A DNA stretch of 64,000 nucleotides from Actinobacteria bacterium HGW-Actinobacteria-6 (GTDB lineage: Bacteria; Actinomycetota; Coriobacteriia; Anaerosomatales; Anaerosomataceae). How positions within the stretch are numbered: position 1 is the stretch's first letter; every line of letters starts with the position of its first letter. The stretch covers positions 1-64,000 of the forward strand of contig PHEU01000009.1 of the NCBI GenBank assembly GCA_002841295.1. The letters run 5' to 3'. Below the pieces are notes generated by a model, which saw only the letters and a program-made list of their open reading frames with translations, was not told the DNA's origin and did no database searches. The position numbers were made by a program, and so were the translations under genes. Below are positions 54,394 through 61,836 of this stretch, in pieces.

Positions 54394-55580
54394 CGTGGGC
54401 TGCTCTCGACCGCCAACTCCGTGTGGCACAGGTCTGTGCAGTAATCGCGCCCTCTAACGAACGCCATACTCTGATGGCATGTGTTGCAGCGGACTTCGTC
54501 GGAGGTCTTGTGACCTTCGGCAAGTCCGGCGTCATGGCCACGCCCGAGATATTCGCTATGACACTTGGTACAGGGATTACGGGTCGCAGTGTGGCAACGC
54601 CCGCACGTCTTGCCGCCGTTGTACCAGATGTCGACAACGCCGGCGCGGGCATGCGCGTAGACCATGAACTTCTGCGTGTGAGGCATGCGAACGCCGTGAC
54701 AGGTGTCGCATTCCTTCTTCTCGTCGTGGCATCCACCACATGTCACTTCGGATATCTGCACCTTGGCCAACCCGGTGGCCGTGGAACGCGCGGCCGCAGC
54801 AGCGGTTCTATCGTGACACGTGGCGCACTCGCTCGAAGCAGTGACCGAGTCGTGGCACTGCAGGCATGGATTCATACCAGCATTGTGCGCCCCAACGACA
54901 CCCTCATTGGGCTTGTGGCAGTCGAGGCATTCGGCAGATGCTGCCAACGGCTCAGCGTGCGACATCTTGAGCCCGCGTGCCTTGTTGGTTACAACACCCT
55001 TGAGTTCGGACGTGTGACACGCCGAGCAGGAGTCAGAAGTCGCCTTTCCATAATCTCCCTGAGCCTGAAGGTCGGTCCAGGCGTCAATCATATGGAGCGC
55101 ACGCGCTGTGCCGCCGATCGTGAAGTGCCCGAGCGCGCCTCCGGGCTCATGGCAGTCAACGCACGCAACGCTGGCGTGAGAGTCCGCAGCAGCAGTGGTA
55201 GTGACATGAGGATTGTCCTCGTGGCAACTCAGGCAGACAGCTGAGTTGGACGTCGCGACATTTGAGACGATGAAAACGACAGCGACGACAGCGACCCATA
55301 TCCCGGCTGTAATCAGAGTACGCCTTGGATCGCGAGGTCGTAAAACAGCGGCCGCTTTGCGCTTTGCTCCTGCTTTGACGGCTGCGACCTTGCCGACCGC
55401 ATCCTCGTCTGAAGATTCCTCCTCAGCACCCATCACAAAGATGATGGCCACAACCAGAAGAATCAGCAGCAACATGCCAATGGCGCCGTAAAGCAAGAAT
55501 GCGGCCGTCAGGTTCGAGGTGGGATCAGTGAGCAGGATCGATATCTGCTCGGGAATCCGCGAGAGGGTGTCAAGATCCAC
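54390..55580 (-). CDS. Membrane-anchored multiheme c-type cytochrome (11 CxxCH + 1 CX3CH)
   Basis: Protein of 396 residues with two N-terminal TM helices (about 27-52 and 88-108). The cytoplasmic segment between them is Lys/Ala-rich. The extracytoplasmic part has eleven CxxCH haem sites (CLSCH, CVDCH, CSACH, CLDCH, CLQCH, CATCH, CGGCH, CDTCH, CGRCH, CTKCH, CNTCH) and a terminal CTDLCH, a CX3CH variant. The first sites after the TM helix resemble NapC/NirT quinol dehydrogenases. It probably takes electrons from the membrane to the outer face. GTG start overlapping the next cytochrome's stop by one base. Confidence 0.93.
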   Translation of the reverse strand: MDLDTLSRIPEQISILLTDPTSNLTAAFLLYGAIGMLLLILLVVAIIFVMGAEEESSDEDAVGKVAAVKAGAKRKAAAVLRPRDPRRTLITAGIWVAVVAVVFIVSNVATSNSAVCLSCHEDNPHVTTTAAADSHASVACVDCHEPGGALGHFTIGGTARALHMIDAWTDLQAQGDYGKATSDSCSACHTSELKGVVTNKARGLKMSHAEPLAASAECLDCHKPNEGVVGAHNAGMNPCLQCHDSVTASSECATCHDRTAAAAARSTATGLAKVQISEVTCGGCHDEKKECDTCHGVRMPHTQKFMVYAHARAGVVDIWYNGGKTCGRCHTATRNPCTKCHSEYLGRGHDAGLAEGHKTSDEVRCNTCHQSMAFVRGRDYCTDLCHTELAVESSPR

Positions 55581-56548
55581 TAACTAGCACCCCCTTTGCC
55601 GGCACTGTAAGAAGATGCGCTTCCTATGGCTCCGCCGGGGTGCACATGCTTCTCGTGGCAAGTCGTGCAATCGGACGCGGCATGGCAACGATTGCAGAGA
55701 TCTCGATTGGCCTCAGCAGCGTCGGAGTGGCCGCGTGTGAACGTGCGAGGGTGTGGCATGTCCAGGCCGTGGCAATCATCACACATCGCCTGCTCGTGGC
55801 AGGTAAAGCATTTGGCTCCCGGGCTAGATGCGATCGCTGAGTGCTTCTCAACGAACTTCGCTGCGTGAGGGAGTCCCGGACCGTGACACTTGTCGCACGA
55901 TGCAGCGGTATGACATGCCGAGCATGTGAGCGAGTTGCCCATACCGTGCGTCTTCTCCCACTGAGGTCCGTGGGTAATAGCGAAGACACCCGAAGTGATT
56001 CTCTCTGCGGGTCCCCTGCCGTCGTGACAGAGGTCGCACTGAGCAGACTCCTGCGGTGAATGACACTCAAGGCACGTGTCCATATCGTAGACTCGAACCC
56101 ACTCCGACGACACGCCGTGCGCGACTGATGAGTGGCAGTCGGTGCATGAGGCCCCGACTGCGCAGACGCTGTGGTCAACCCTGATGCCCTTGGCTTGAAC
56201 GACTGCCTCGCCGATCATCTCGTGACACTTCAGGCAGCGGCTGTCCGGAACCGCAGCCCACCCTCGGCCATCCCCACTGACTATCGGCAGGACCATATGG
56301 AATGCCTGGCGGTAGCCGAAGGAAACACGTGCGGCGACCGCTGTGGAAACGTGGCAGTCAACACACGCCACAGTCGAGTGAGTTGCGCTCTGGGTCTGCT
56401 CCACGAAGGTGCTCTCATCATGGCATGCCACACAGCCGGGAAGCGTCGTCGCGAAATAGACGCCCGACAAGAGCAGGGCAGCCACGGGCACAACGACCAT
56501 GATCCAGATTACCCAAGATCGAACCCTTGGGACGGCACCTGAGCCCAC
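55580..56548 (-). CDS. Membrane-anchored multiheme c-type cytochrome (12 CxxCH)
   Basis: Protein of 322 residues with one N-terminal TM anchor (VWIMVVVPVAALLLSGVYF region, about 12-33) followed at once by TTLPGCVACHDES, as in NapC/NrfH-type proteins. Twelve CxxCH sites: CVACH, CVDCH, CLKCH, CTDCH, CLECH, CDLCH, CSACH, CDKCH, CFTCH, CDDCH, CNRCH and CTTCH. GTG start at 56548 with AAGGAT upstream. With the next gene it forms a two-cytochrome membrane module, probably a quinol-oxidising relay. The acceptor is not known. Confidence 0.94.
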   Translation of the reverse strand: MGSGAVPRVRSWVIWIMVVVPVAALLLSGVYFATTLPGCVACHDESTFVEQTQSATHSTVACVDCHVSTAVAARVSFGYRQAFHMVLPIVSGDGRGWAAVPDSRCLKCHEMIGEAVVQAKGIRVDHSVCAVGASCTDCHSSVAHGVSSEWVRVYDMDTCLECHSPQESAQCDLCHDGRGPAERITSGVFAITHGPQWEKTHGMGNSLTCSACHTAASCDKCHGPGLPHAAKFVEKHSAIASSPGAKCFTCHEQAMCDDCHGLDMPHPRTFTRGHSDAAEANRDLCNRCHAASDCTTCHEKHVHPGGAIGSASSYSAGKGGAS

Positions 56549-56763
56549 AGATTGATCCTTACTCTAAGCGCTCGCAGGGAGAACGGGAGCACCGCTCATC
56601 ACGGTGCGAGACGTATCTTATCTCAGCTTAGCAGGTCTCGTTCCATCTCATCGCACGCAGCCAAGCATACACAACAAAAACACAGAAAGAAGGGGCCGAC
56701 TCCCTGAGGAGCCGACCCCTTCCAGACTTTCACTAGCACAGAACGGGAATGCTTGGTCTCGAA
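56549..56763. other. Intergenic gap before the two membrane cytochromes
   Basis: The gap of about 215 bp holds the terminator of the upstream exported cytochrome (56689-56722) and presumably the promoter for the two membrane cytochromes and the ligase. I see no convincing -35/-10 pair. Confidence 0.4.
56672..56722 (-). terminator. Intrinsic terminator after the 6-haem exported cytochrome
   Basis: On the minus strand, 15-base arms (56722-56708 and 56703-56689) pair with only G-T substitutions around a 4-base loop. They are followed by a T-rich tract (56688-56672). This should end transcription from the 56764-57792 gene and separate it from the membrane cytochromes. Confidence 0.88.
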
Positions 56764-57792
56764 TTAGTGATCGAGGCCGATACCCAGCAGACCAGTGCTG
56801 TCACGGTGGCACTTGAGGCAAGTACCGTCCATTGCCTTCTCGAGTGATGAGGCAAGGCCCGTGGTGTCGGCAGCGCCGGCATACGAGGCACGAGTCATCC
56901 AGAGATAGGCACGACCGCTCGTGTTGTCGCTGGTGCCATACGCGGTCTCAGAGTGCGGGAACGTGTAGCCGCTGGTGACACCGTCGTCAGTCTGGTCGTG
57001 GCAGCTTACGCAACCGGTGACCGCGACGTACGAACCGGCGCCAGAGGTGGCGACAGCCGAGCTCATGTGACCCGTCTTGGCGTACATGTTGTCCGAGCCG
57101 TACACACCTTCACGAACCTCGGAGTAGCCCTTCTTGACCACTGCGAGCAAGGTCTGAACGTGGCAACCATCCTGGTTACAGGTGTAACCGGTACGGACGG
57201 CTGAACGAGTCGCCTCGGTCCACGTCGACGCAACGTCGGCGTTGAGGTCGTCGGTCGTGATGCCGGACGATGCCGACACAGACGCGGCGGTCGCAAGGCC
57301 GGTGTCAGCCCTGGAGCTGAGCAGCTTGGCGGCAACGATCTTGTAGTCGGAGCCATTTGCACCATGCGGGCTCGAAACGTGGCACGTGCGGTTCAGGCAG
57401 CTCGTGAGAGTACCAGAGCCGTGAGGACCGCCGGACTGCCAGCTGACGAGCTTGGTGGTGACGGTACCCGTACCGGCAGCGTGGCAGCCACCGCAGGTCG
57501 CGACTGAAGCGTTCAGCAGCTTGACGCCGTCGGCCTTGGCGCGGTGAACGGAGTGGCAGATGCCGCACTTGGCGGTCGTGGTCTGGTAGTTAGCGTGCAC
57601 GCCCGGGTTGGACGGGTTGGTGCCGATGGAGCTGAGCAGCGTCGCGGTGCTGTTCACGCTACCTGCAGCGGATCCCCAGCTGTAGTAATCATAGTCGGCG
57701 TTCCAAGTCTTAGCAGCAGTTGCACTTGCAGTGGCCGCAAAAGAAAGTGTGAGGGCGACAGCAAGAACAACAACAATCAGAGTCTTTTTCAT
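56764..57792 (-). CDS. Exported multiheme cytochrome c (4 CxxCH + 2 CX4CH)
   Basis: Protein of 342 residues with a clear Sec signal peptide (MKKTLIVVVLAVALTLSFAA, cleavage near ASA-TA). It starts with a conserved NADYDYYSWGSAAGSV segment. The haem sites are CGICH, CGGCH, CVSCH and CLKCH, plus two CX4CH motifs (CLNRTCH and CNQDGCH). There is no wall anchor or TM helix after the signal, so it is secreted or held by partners. ATG at 57792 has AAGGAG 5 bases upstream; an in-frame ATG at 57837 also has a strong site (GGGAGGTGA). It is the shorter paralogue of the 60366-61757 protein. Confidence 0.92.
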   Translation of the reverse strand: MKKTLIVVVLAVALTLSFAATASATAAKTWNADYDYYSWGSAAGSVNSTATLLSSIGTNPSNPGVHANYQTTTAKCGICHSVHRAKADGVKLLNASVATCGGCHAAGTGTVTTKLVSWQSGGPHGSGTLTSCLNRTCHVSSPHGANGSDYKIVAAKLLSSRADTGLATAASVSASSGITTDDLNADVASTWTEATRSAVRTGYTCNQDGCHVQTLLAVVKKGYSEVREGVYGSDNMYAKTGHMSSAVATSGAGSYVAVTGCVSCHDQTDDGVTSGYTFPHSETAYGTSDNTSGRAYLWMTRASYAGAADTTGLASSLEKAMDGTCLKCHRDSTGLLGIGLDH

Positions 57793-58037
57793 AGTGGCTC
57801 CTTGTTGTGTTGGATTAACAAACGCAGCTTGTTTCATGTATCTGTCACCTCCCTTCCCAAGCTAGCTACACAGACGTATCTTGGCGCACAATAGGCACAC
57901 GATACGGTTCTGACCTTCAGAAATCATAACACACCCAGAAGGTGGATATGTCGCATTATATCAATCTGAATTCACTAGACAATAACAAGCAATCTACATG
58001 CCATTCACACAAGATTCTTAAACTTCCTAAACAGCCT
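57793..58037 (-). other. AT-rich leader of the exported cytochrome gene
   Basis: About 245 bp of DNA markedly richer in A+T than its surroundings, with the promoter at 57955-57982, a small inverted repeat (CCTTC/GAAGG, about 57913-57942) in the 5' leader, and two ribosome binding sites. No known riboswitch is recognised. Confidence 0.5.
57955..57982 (-). promoter_or_regulatory. Sigma-70-type promoter of the 6-haem exported cytochrome gene
   Basis: Minus strand: -35 TTGTCT (57982-57977), 16-bp spacer, perfect -10 TATAAT (57960-57955). It gives a leader of about 110-155 nt, depending on which start is used. A consensus -10 is rare in this GC-rich window, suggesting strong expression. Confidence 0.7.
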
Positions 58038-59306
58038 CTACTGCTCGCCAAGTTCAGTATCGGAAATCTGAGGGGAAGTCTTAAGCTCTGTTAGTTCACG
58101 CCTCTTGCGCGCCCGGCGAACGACCAGCCATACGATGATAGCAAGCAAGAGCAGTAAGAACGGATACACGCACGCACGGAGCGGCCCGGTCATTGCACGC
58201 CGAACTGCAGAGACGACTCCGTTGCCCGCAGAAGACCCTGGCAGACGCACGATCTGGATGCGGTTGTTCAGCGAGTCTGCCACGGTGAACCAATCGCGCT
58301 CGCTGTCGTACGTAACGCTGACCGGGTAGAAGAACTGCCCGTCATCCGGACCGACCTCGCCGTACTTGGCGACGAATGAACCGTCGGTGGGATCAAACAC
58401 CGCCAGCGCGCAGTCAAACATGTCAGCAACTACGATGCGACCGGCGCCATCGAGTGTGATGCCGAGAGGCAGTTGCATCGCATCGTCGCCGCTGAGTGCG
58501 GCGTCAGTCACGTCTTGGGTAACCAGACTGCCGTCGGTCATCTCGGCACCATTGGCCGGCTTACCGGTACGGACGATCCACAGCCGGTTGCCCTCAGGGT
58601 CATAGGCACTTAGGCGGTTGTTGTAAGAGTCCGACACGAAGATGTTGCCGTTCTCTGCTATGGCTACGCCATGCACATAATCGAACTGGTCATCGGCCTT
58701 TCCGCGAGAGCCAAGCACCTTGATAGGTGTGCCCTCTTTGTCGAGAATCGCGAAACCCGCCACGGTGCCCACAACGATACGATCGGAACTCACTGCGACC
58801 GACGTCGGCTCAGGGATCCCAAACGAGCCAGCGTCTTCGTTGTTGGTAGTAAGGACGCGAATGGCACCCTCTGTAAGCTCACACGCGTAGATCGTACCGT
58901 CAGTATCAATCGCGATTCTGGATGGGGAGAAGAGCGGCAAGTCATCCGGACCAGAGAGCGATCCGAGATAGCGGCCGTCAGCAGTAAAGTGAATGAGTGC
59001 CTGATGCTGACCATCCGTAACCCAGATAGAGCCGTCCGGTGCGGTGGCTGCTGACTGGGCGCGTGCGAGTTGGTCGTCTTCAGCATCGCTCATCCCATAG
59101 ATAGAGCGAACCCAGGTGATCCCGCCCGTCTCAACTGCGACATTGCTGGTGCGAGGAACTGATATTAGGTTGAACAGCAGATACGTCACAAGTCCAAGCA
59201 GAAGCATCAGCACGACGAGAACAAGTGCAAGGATCCGACGACCGCGACGCGACCGCACCGCCCGGCCTGTTGTCACGTCGGCGCCTACGTAGGCGGTGTC
59301 ACTCAT
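58038..59306 (-). CDS. Membrane-anchored NHL-repeat beta-propeller protein
   Basis: Protein of 422 residues with an N-terminal TM helix (about 24-50) and a C-terminal TM helix (about 378-398). Between them lies an extracytoplasmic six-bladed propeller with NHL-type blades: SAATAPDGSIWVTDGQHQAL, PSRIAIDTDGTIYACEL, VHGVAIAENGNIFVSDSYNNRL, PLGITLDGAGRIVVADMFDCAL and PVSVTYDSERDWFTVADSLNNRIQIV (in parts). Its ATG overlaps the TPR gene stop (ATGA). NHL propellers bind proteins or glycans. Within a cytochrome cluster it may organise or assemble the exported haem proteins. Confidence 0.85.
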   Translation of the reverse strand: MSDTAYVGADVTTGRAVRSRRGRRILALVLVVLMLLLGLVTYLLFNLISVPRTSNVAVETGGITWVRSIYGMSDAEDDQLARAQSAATAPDGSIWVTDGQHQALIHFTADGRYLGSLSGPDDLPLFSPSRIAIDTDGTIYACELTEGAIRVLTTNNEDAGSFGIPEPTSVAVSSDRIVVGTVAGFAILDKEGTPIKVLGSRGKADDQFDYVHGVAIAENGNIFVSDSYNNRLSAYDPEGNRLWIVRTGKPANGAEMTDGSLVTQDVTDAALSGDDAMQLPLGITLDGAGRIVVADMFDCALAVFDPTDGSFVAKYGEVGPDDGQFFYPVSVTYDSERDWFTVADSLNNRIQIVRLPGSSAGNGVVSAVRRAMTGPLRACVYPFLLLLLAIIVWLVVRRARKRRELTELKTSPQISDTELGEQ

Positions 59307-60097
59307 CGCTTCGCTCCTATCGCGTCAAGTCCTGCGATTGCCTCTGCACTATTCGGGATGAACTTGAGCGCTGCCCGGAAGTCCTTCTCCGCAGCATCTT
59401 CATTCCCGACCTTGATGTGAGCATTGCCCCGATCAATCAAGATGTCAGCAGCGGTGCTGTCATCCTTGAGGTAGATATCGTACTGCTCGATGGCTTGGTC
59501 CCACTCACCAAGATCTCGATATGCGTACGCCTTGATAAGAATCGCAACGCCGAAGTTGTCAGACATGCCGTCTAGATTGGCCACGCGTGCGCTCTCTCCG
59601 CCGGCTGCGATGCGGCCGTCGTAGGACTCCTGTATCTGCGTCATCGCTTTGTCGGCAGCAGCTATCGCCTCGTTGTACTTGCCTTGCGCGCTCAGCAGCC
59701 GCGCCTCGGCAAGCGTAAAGTCTGCGCCGATGGAGTCATCGACGGTACTACGGCCGTCTTCGATTGCACGACGAGCGCGACCGTACTCCCCTACTCCGAT
59801 CAGCGATGAGATGTACTCGTTCCAAACGTTCACGTCCGCCGTGCCATTAGCCACCTCGGTGCCGGAGACGAGCAGATTCTTCTCGGCAAGCGTACGTGGG
59901 CCCCGGTTGTTGCCGGCGCCAACCACGCCCGTGATCATGACACTGACGATTGCAACAAGGAACAAGATCACCAAGCCGCTGGCCACGTACGACATTGTGC
60001 GAACGACTGGGTCGTCAAATACGCCCGGCCTACGAACAGCCCGCTTAGACGACAGGTCGTCCGATTGTGGTTCCTGAGCGAAATCTGTTTCAGACAT
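59303..60097 (-). CDS. Membrane-anchored TPR protein
   Basis: Protein of 264 residues with one TM helix (about 37-60, VASGLVILFLVAIVSVMITG) and an extracytoplasmic helical region with tetratricopeptide repeats (ARRAIEDGRSTVDDS, ARLLSAQGKYNEAIAAADKA, AYAYRDLGEWDQAIEQYDIY, GNAHIKVGNEDAAEKDFRAA, in order). I chose the ATG at 60097, with GGAGG 8 bases upstream. It is translationally coupled to the NHL protein. Such a scaffold could resemble NrfG/CcmH-type TPRs of cytochrome maturation, but there is no direct evidence. Confidence 0.85.
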   Translation of the reverse strand: MSETDFAQEPQSDDLSSKRAVRRPGVFDDPVVRTMSYVASGLVILFLVAIVSVMITGVVGAGNNRGPRTLAEKNLLVSGTEVANGTADVNVWNEYISSLIGVGEYGRARRAIEDGRSTVDDSIGADFTLAEARLLSAQGKYNEAIAAADKAMTQIQESYDGRIAAGGESARVANLDGMSDNFGVAILIKAYAYRDLGEWDQAIEQYDIYLKDDSTAADILIDRGNAHIKVGNEDAAEKDFRAALKFIPNSAEAIAGLDAIGAKR

Positions 60098-60365
60098 CGA
60101 CGAGACCTCCATCACTACAACCAGATGCGCGGTGCCACGAAGTGGTACGCGAACGCACGCTAGTGTACTTGATTTGAATTGGCGTGCAAGAGCGCAGCCG
60201 CCGTTACCCACGTGACCCGCGGCAACCTTCAAGCAGGGGTTATTAAGCAAGACTAATGCCGAGAACCGGAGTGCAGGAATTCTGTTGCAGAACTTCCTTC
60301 TCCGTGACACGCACGTCTGCAGCCAAGGGGATTGGCTACGGTGCCAATGAGCCGTCCGTCGGCTT
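60098..60365 (-). other. Intergenic gap upstream of the TPR-NHL pair
   Basis: These 268 bp contain the likely promoter at 60162-60189 and several short inverted repeats, including GGTGCCACGAAGTGGTAC near 60131-60148. No terminator with a T-run is seen after the 10-haem cytochrome, so some read-through is possible. Confidence 0.4.
60162..60189 (-). promoter_or_regulatory. Sigma-70-type promoter of the TPR-NHL operon
   Basis: Minus strand: -35 TTGCAC (60189-60184), 16-bp A/T-rich spacer, -10 TACACT (60167-60162), followed by a leader of about 60 nt to the ATG at 60097. Confidence 0.5.
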
Positions 60366-61757
60366 CTACCTTGTCAGGCCGATACCCAGCAGACCAGTGC
60401 TGTCACGGTGGCACTTGAGGCAAGTACCGTCCATTGCCTTCTCGAGTGATGAAGCAAGGCCCGTGGTGTCGGCAGCGCCGGCATACGAGGCACGAGTCAT
60501 CCAGAGATAGGCACGACCGCTCGTGTTGCTGCTGGTGCCATACGCGGTCTCAGAGTGCGGGAACGTGTAGCCGCTGGTGACACCGTCGTCAGTCTGGTCG
60601 TGGCAGCTTACGCAGCCGGTGACCGCGACGTACGAACCGGCACCAGAGGTGGCGGCAGCCGAGCTCATGTGTCCCGTCTTGTTGTACATATCACCTGAGC
60701 CGTAGACACCCTCGCGCTCCTCGGCGTAGCCCTTCTTGACCACTGCGAGCAGGGTCTGAACGTGGCAACCATCCTGGTTACAGGTGTAACCGGTGCGGAC
60801 TGCCGAACGCGTGGCCTCGGTCCATGTCGACGCAACGTCGGCGTTGAGGTCCGCGACCGTGATGCCGGAAACGGACGACGAGGCAACGGCGGCGGCAAGA
60901 ACGCTGTCAGCATTCGAGCTCAGGAGCTTGGCGGCGACGATCTTGTACTGCGAGGCACCGGCACCGTGCGGGCTTGATGCATGGCACGAGCGCGTTGCGC
61001 AGTCTGCCAGCGTCCCAGAATGGTGGGGACCGCCGGACTCCCAGCTGATCAACTTGGAGGTGACCGTTCCCGTACCGGCAGCATGACATCCGGAACACGT
61101 TGCAACCGTCGCGTCGAGTAGCTTGACGCCATTCGCCCTAGCGCGATGAACCGAGTGGCAGATGCCGCACTTGGCGGTGGTGGTCTGATAGTTGGCGTGA
61201 ACGCCCGGGTTCGTCGGGTTTGCGCCAACCGAACCCAACACAGCACCGTCTTGGCCCACAGCACCCCAGCTGTAGTAATCCATCAAGCCCCAAGACATGC
61301 GTGCGACGCTATGCGAGGCGCCAGCCTGGAATACGTTCAACATGCCACTTGCGTGACAGGAGTTGCAGTCAACGCTGTCGAAGATCGTGATACTCGTGAA
61401 CCCGTAAGGACCGTGCGAGAACGGATATGCCCCATCATGGCACTCGTTGCATTGGGTAGTGCCGCTTACCCAATCTCCGTCATGCGAGCCACCATCACCA
61501 TCATGGGGCATTGGGAATGGACCGGGCACCGCAGAGTCCTCCCACGGGTGACAGGTGAAACACGAGGCGTCATCGTCAGTAGCAGGATGCGCCGAACGAG
61601 CCTGCGGGTGGCACGAAACACACTCGTCGGAGCTATAGACCGCTTCTCCGAGAGCTGTGGCCGGAAGAAGCATCACGCCAGCTAGCAGCACGAGTACTCC
61701 TGCGAGATAGACCTGCGGTCGAAAACAACCAAATGACAAGCTGCGTGATATACGCAT
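60366..61757 (-). CDS. Exported multiheme cytochrome c (8 CxxCH + 2 CX4CH)
   Basis: Protein of 463 residues with a signal peptide (VYLAGVLVLLAGVMLLPATA region, about 18-37). An N-terminal domain with four haem sites (CVSCH, CFTCH, CNECH, CNSCH) is followed by a C-terminal domain of about 310 residues that is almost the same as the 56764-57792 protein: CGICH, CSGCH, CATRSCH, CNQDGCH, CVSCH, CLKCH. Two of the ten motifs are CX4CH. It ends without an anchor. It probably receives electrons from the membrane cytochromes and passes them outward. ATG at 61757; it lies 79 bp after leuC. Confidence 0.93.
   Translation of the reverse strand: MRISRSLSFGCFRPQVYLAGVLVLLAGVMLLPATALGEAVYSSDECVSCHPQARSAHPATDDDASCFTCHPWEDSAVPGPFPMPHDGDGGSHDGDWVSGTTQCNECHDGAYPFSHGPYGFTSITIFDSVDCNSCHASGMLNVFQAGASHSVARMSWGLMDYYSWGAVGQDGAVLGSVGANPTNPGVHANYQTTTAKCGICHSVHRARANGVKLLDATVATCSGCHAAGTGTVTSKLISWESGGPHHSGTLADCATRSCHASSPHGAGASQYKIVAAKLLSSNADSVLAAAVASSSVSGITVADLNADVASTWTEATRSAVRTGYTCNQDGCHVQTLLAVVKKGYAEEREGVYGSGDMYNKTGHMSSAAATSGAGSYVAVTGCVSCHDQTDDGVTSGYTFPHSETAYGTSSNTSGRAYLWMTRASYAGAADTTGLASSLEKAMDGTCLKCHRDSTGLLGIGLTR
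60377..60862. repeat. Long direct repeat shared by the two exported cytochrome genes (copy 2 of 56775-57260)
   Basis: The 3' halves of the two cytochrome genes are nearly identical at DNA level: 60377-60662 and 56775-57060 differ at only about half a dozen positions. Similarity falls further toward the 5' ends. The pattern suggests a recent duplication or continuing gene conversion. Confidence 0.85.
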
Positions 61758-61836
61758 GATGCCGATCCAATCCCTCGCCAACCCAACAGCCAAGAACAGC
61801 TGCGGCTAAATCTAAGTGTATTTCCCCTAGAGCATC

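Noticed and set aside
57838-58037. c-di-GMP (GEMM) riboswitch before cytochrome genes
   Set aside because: Such riboswitches precede some multiheme cytochromes, but the conserved core (the A-rich GCAAA/GGGACGC blocks) is not present here or at 60098-60365.
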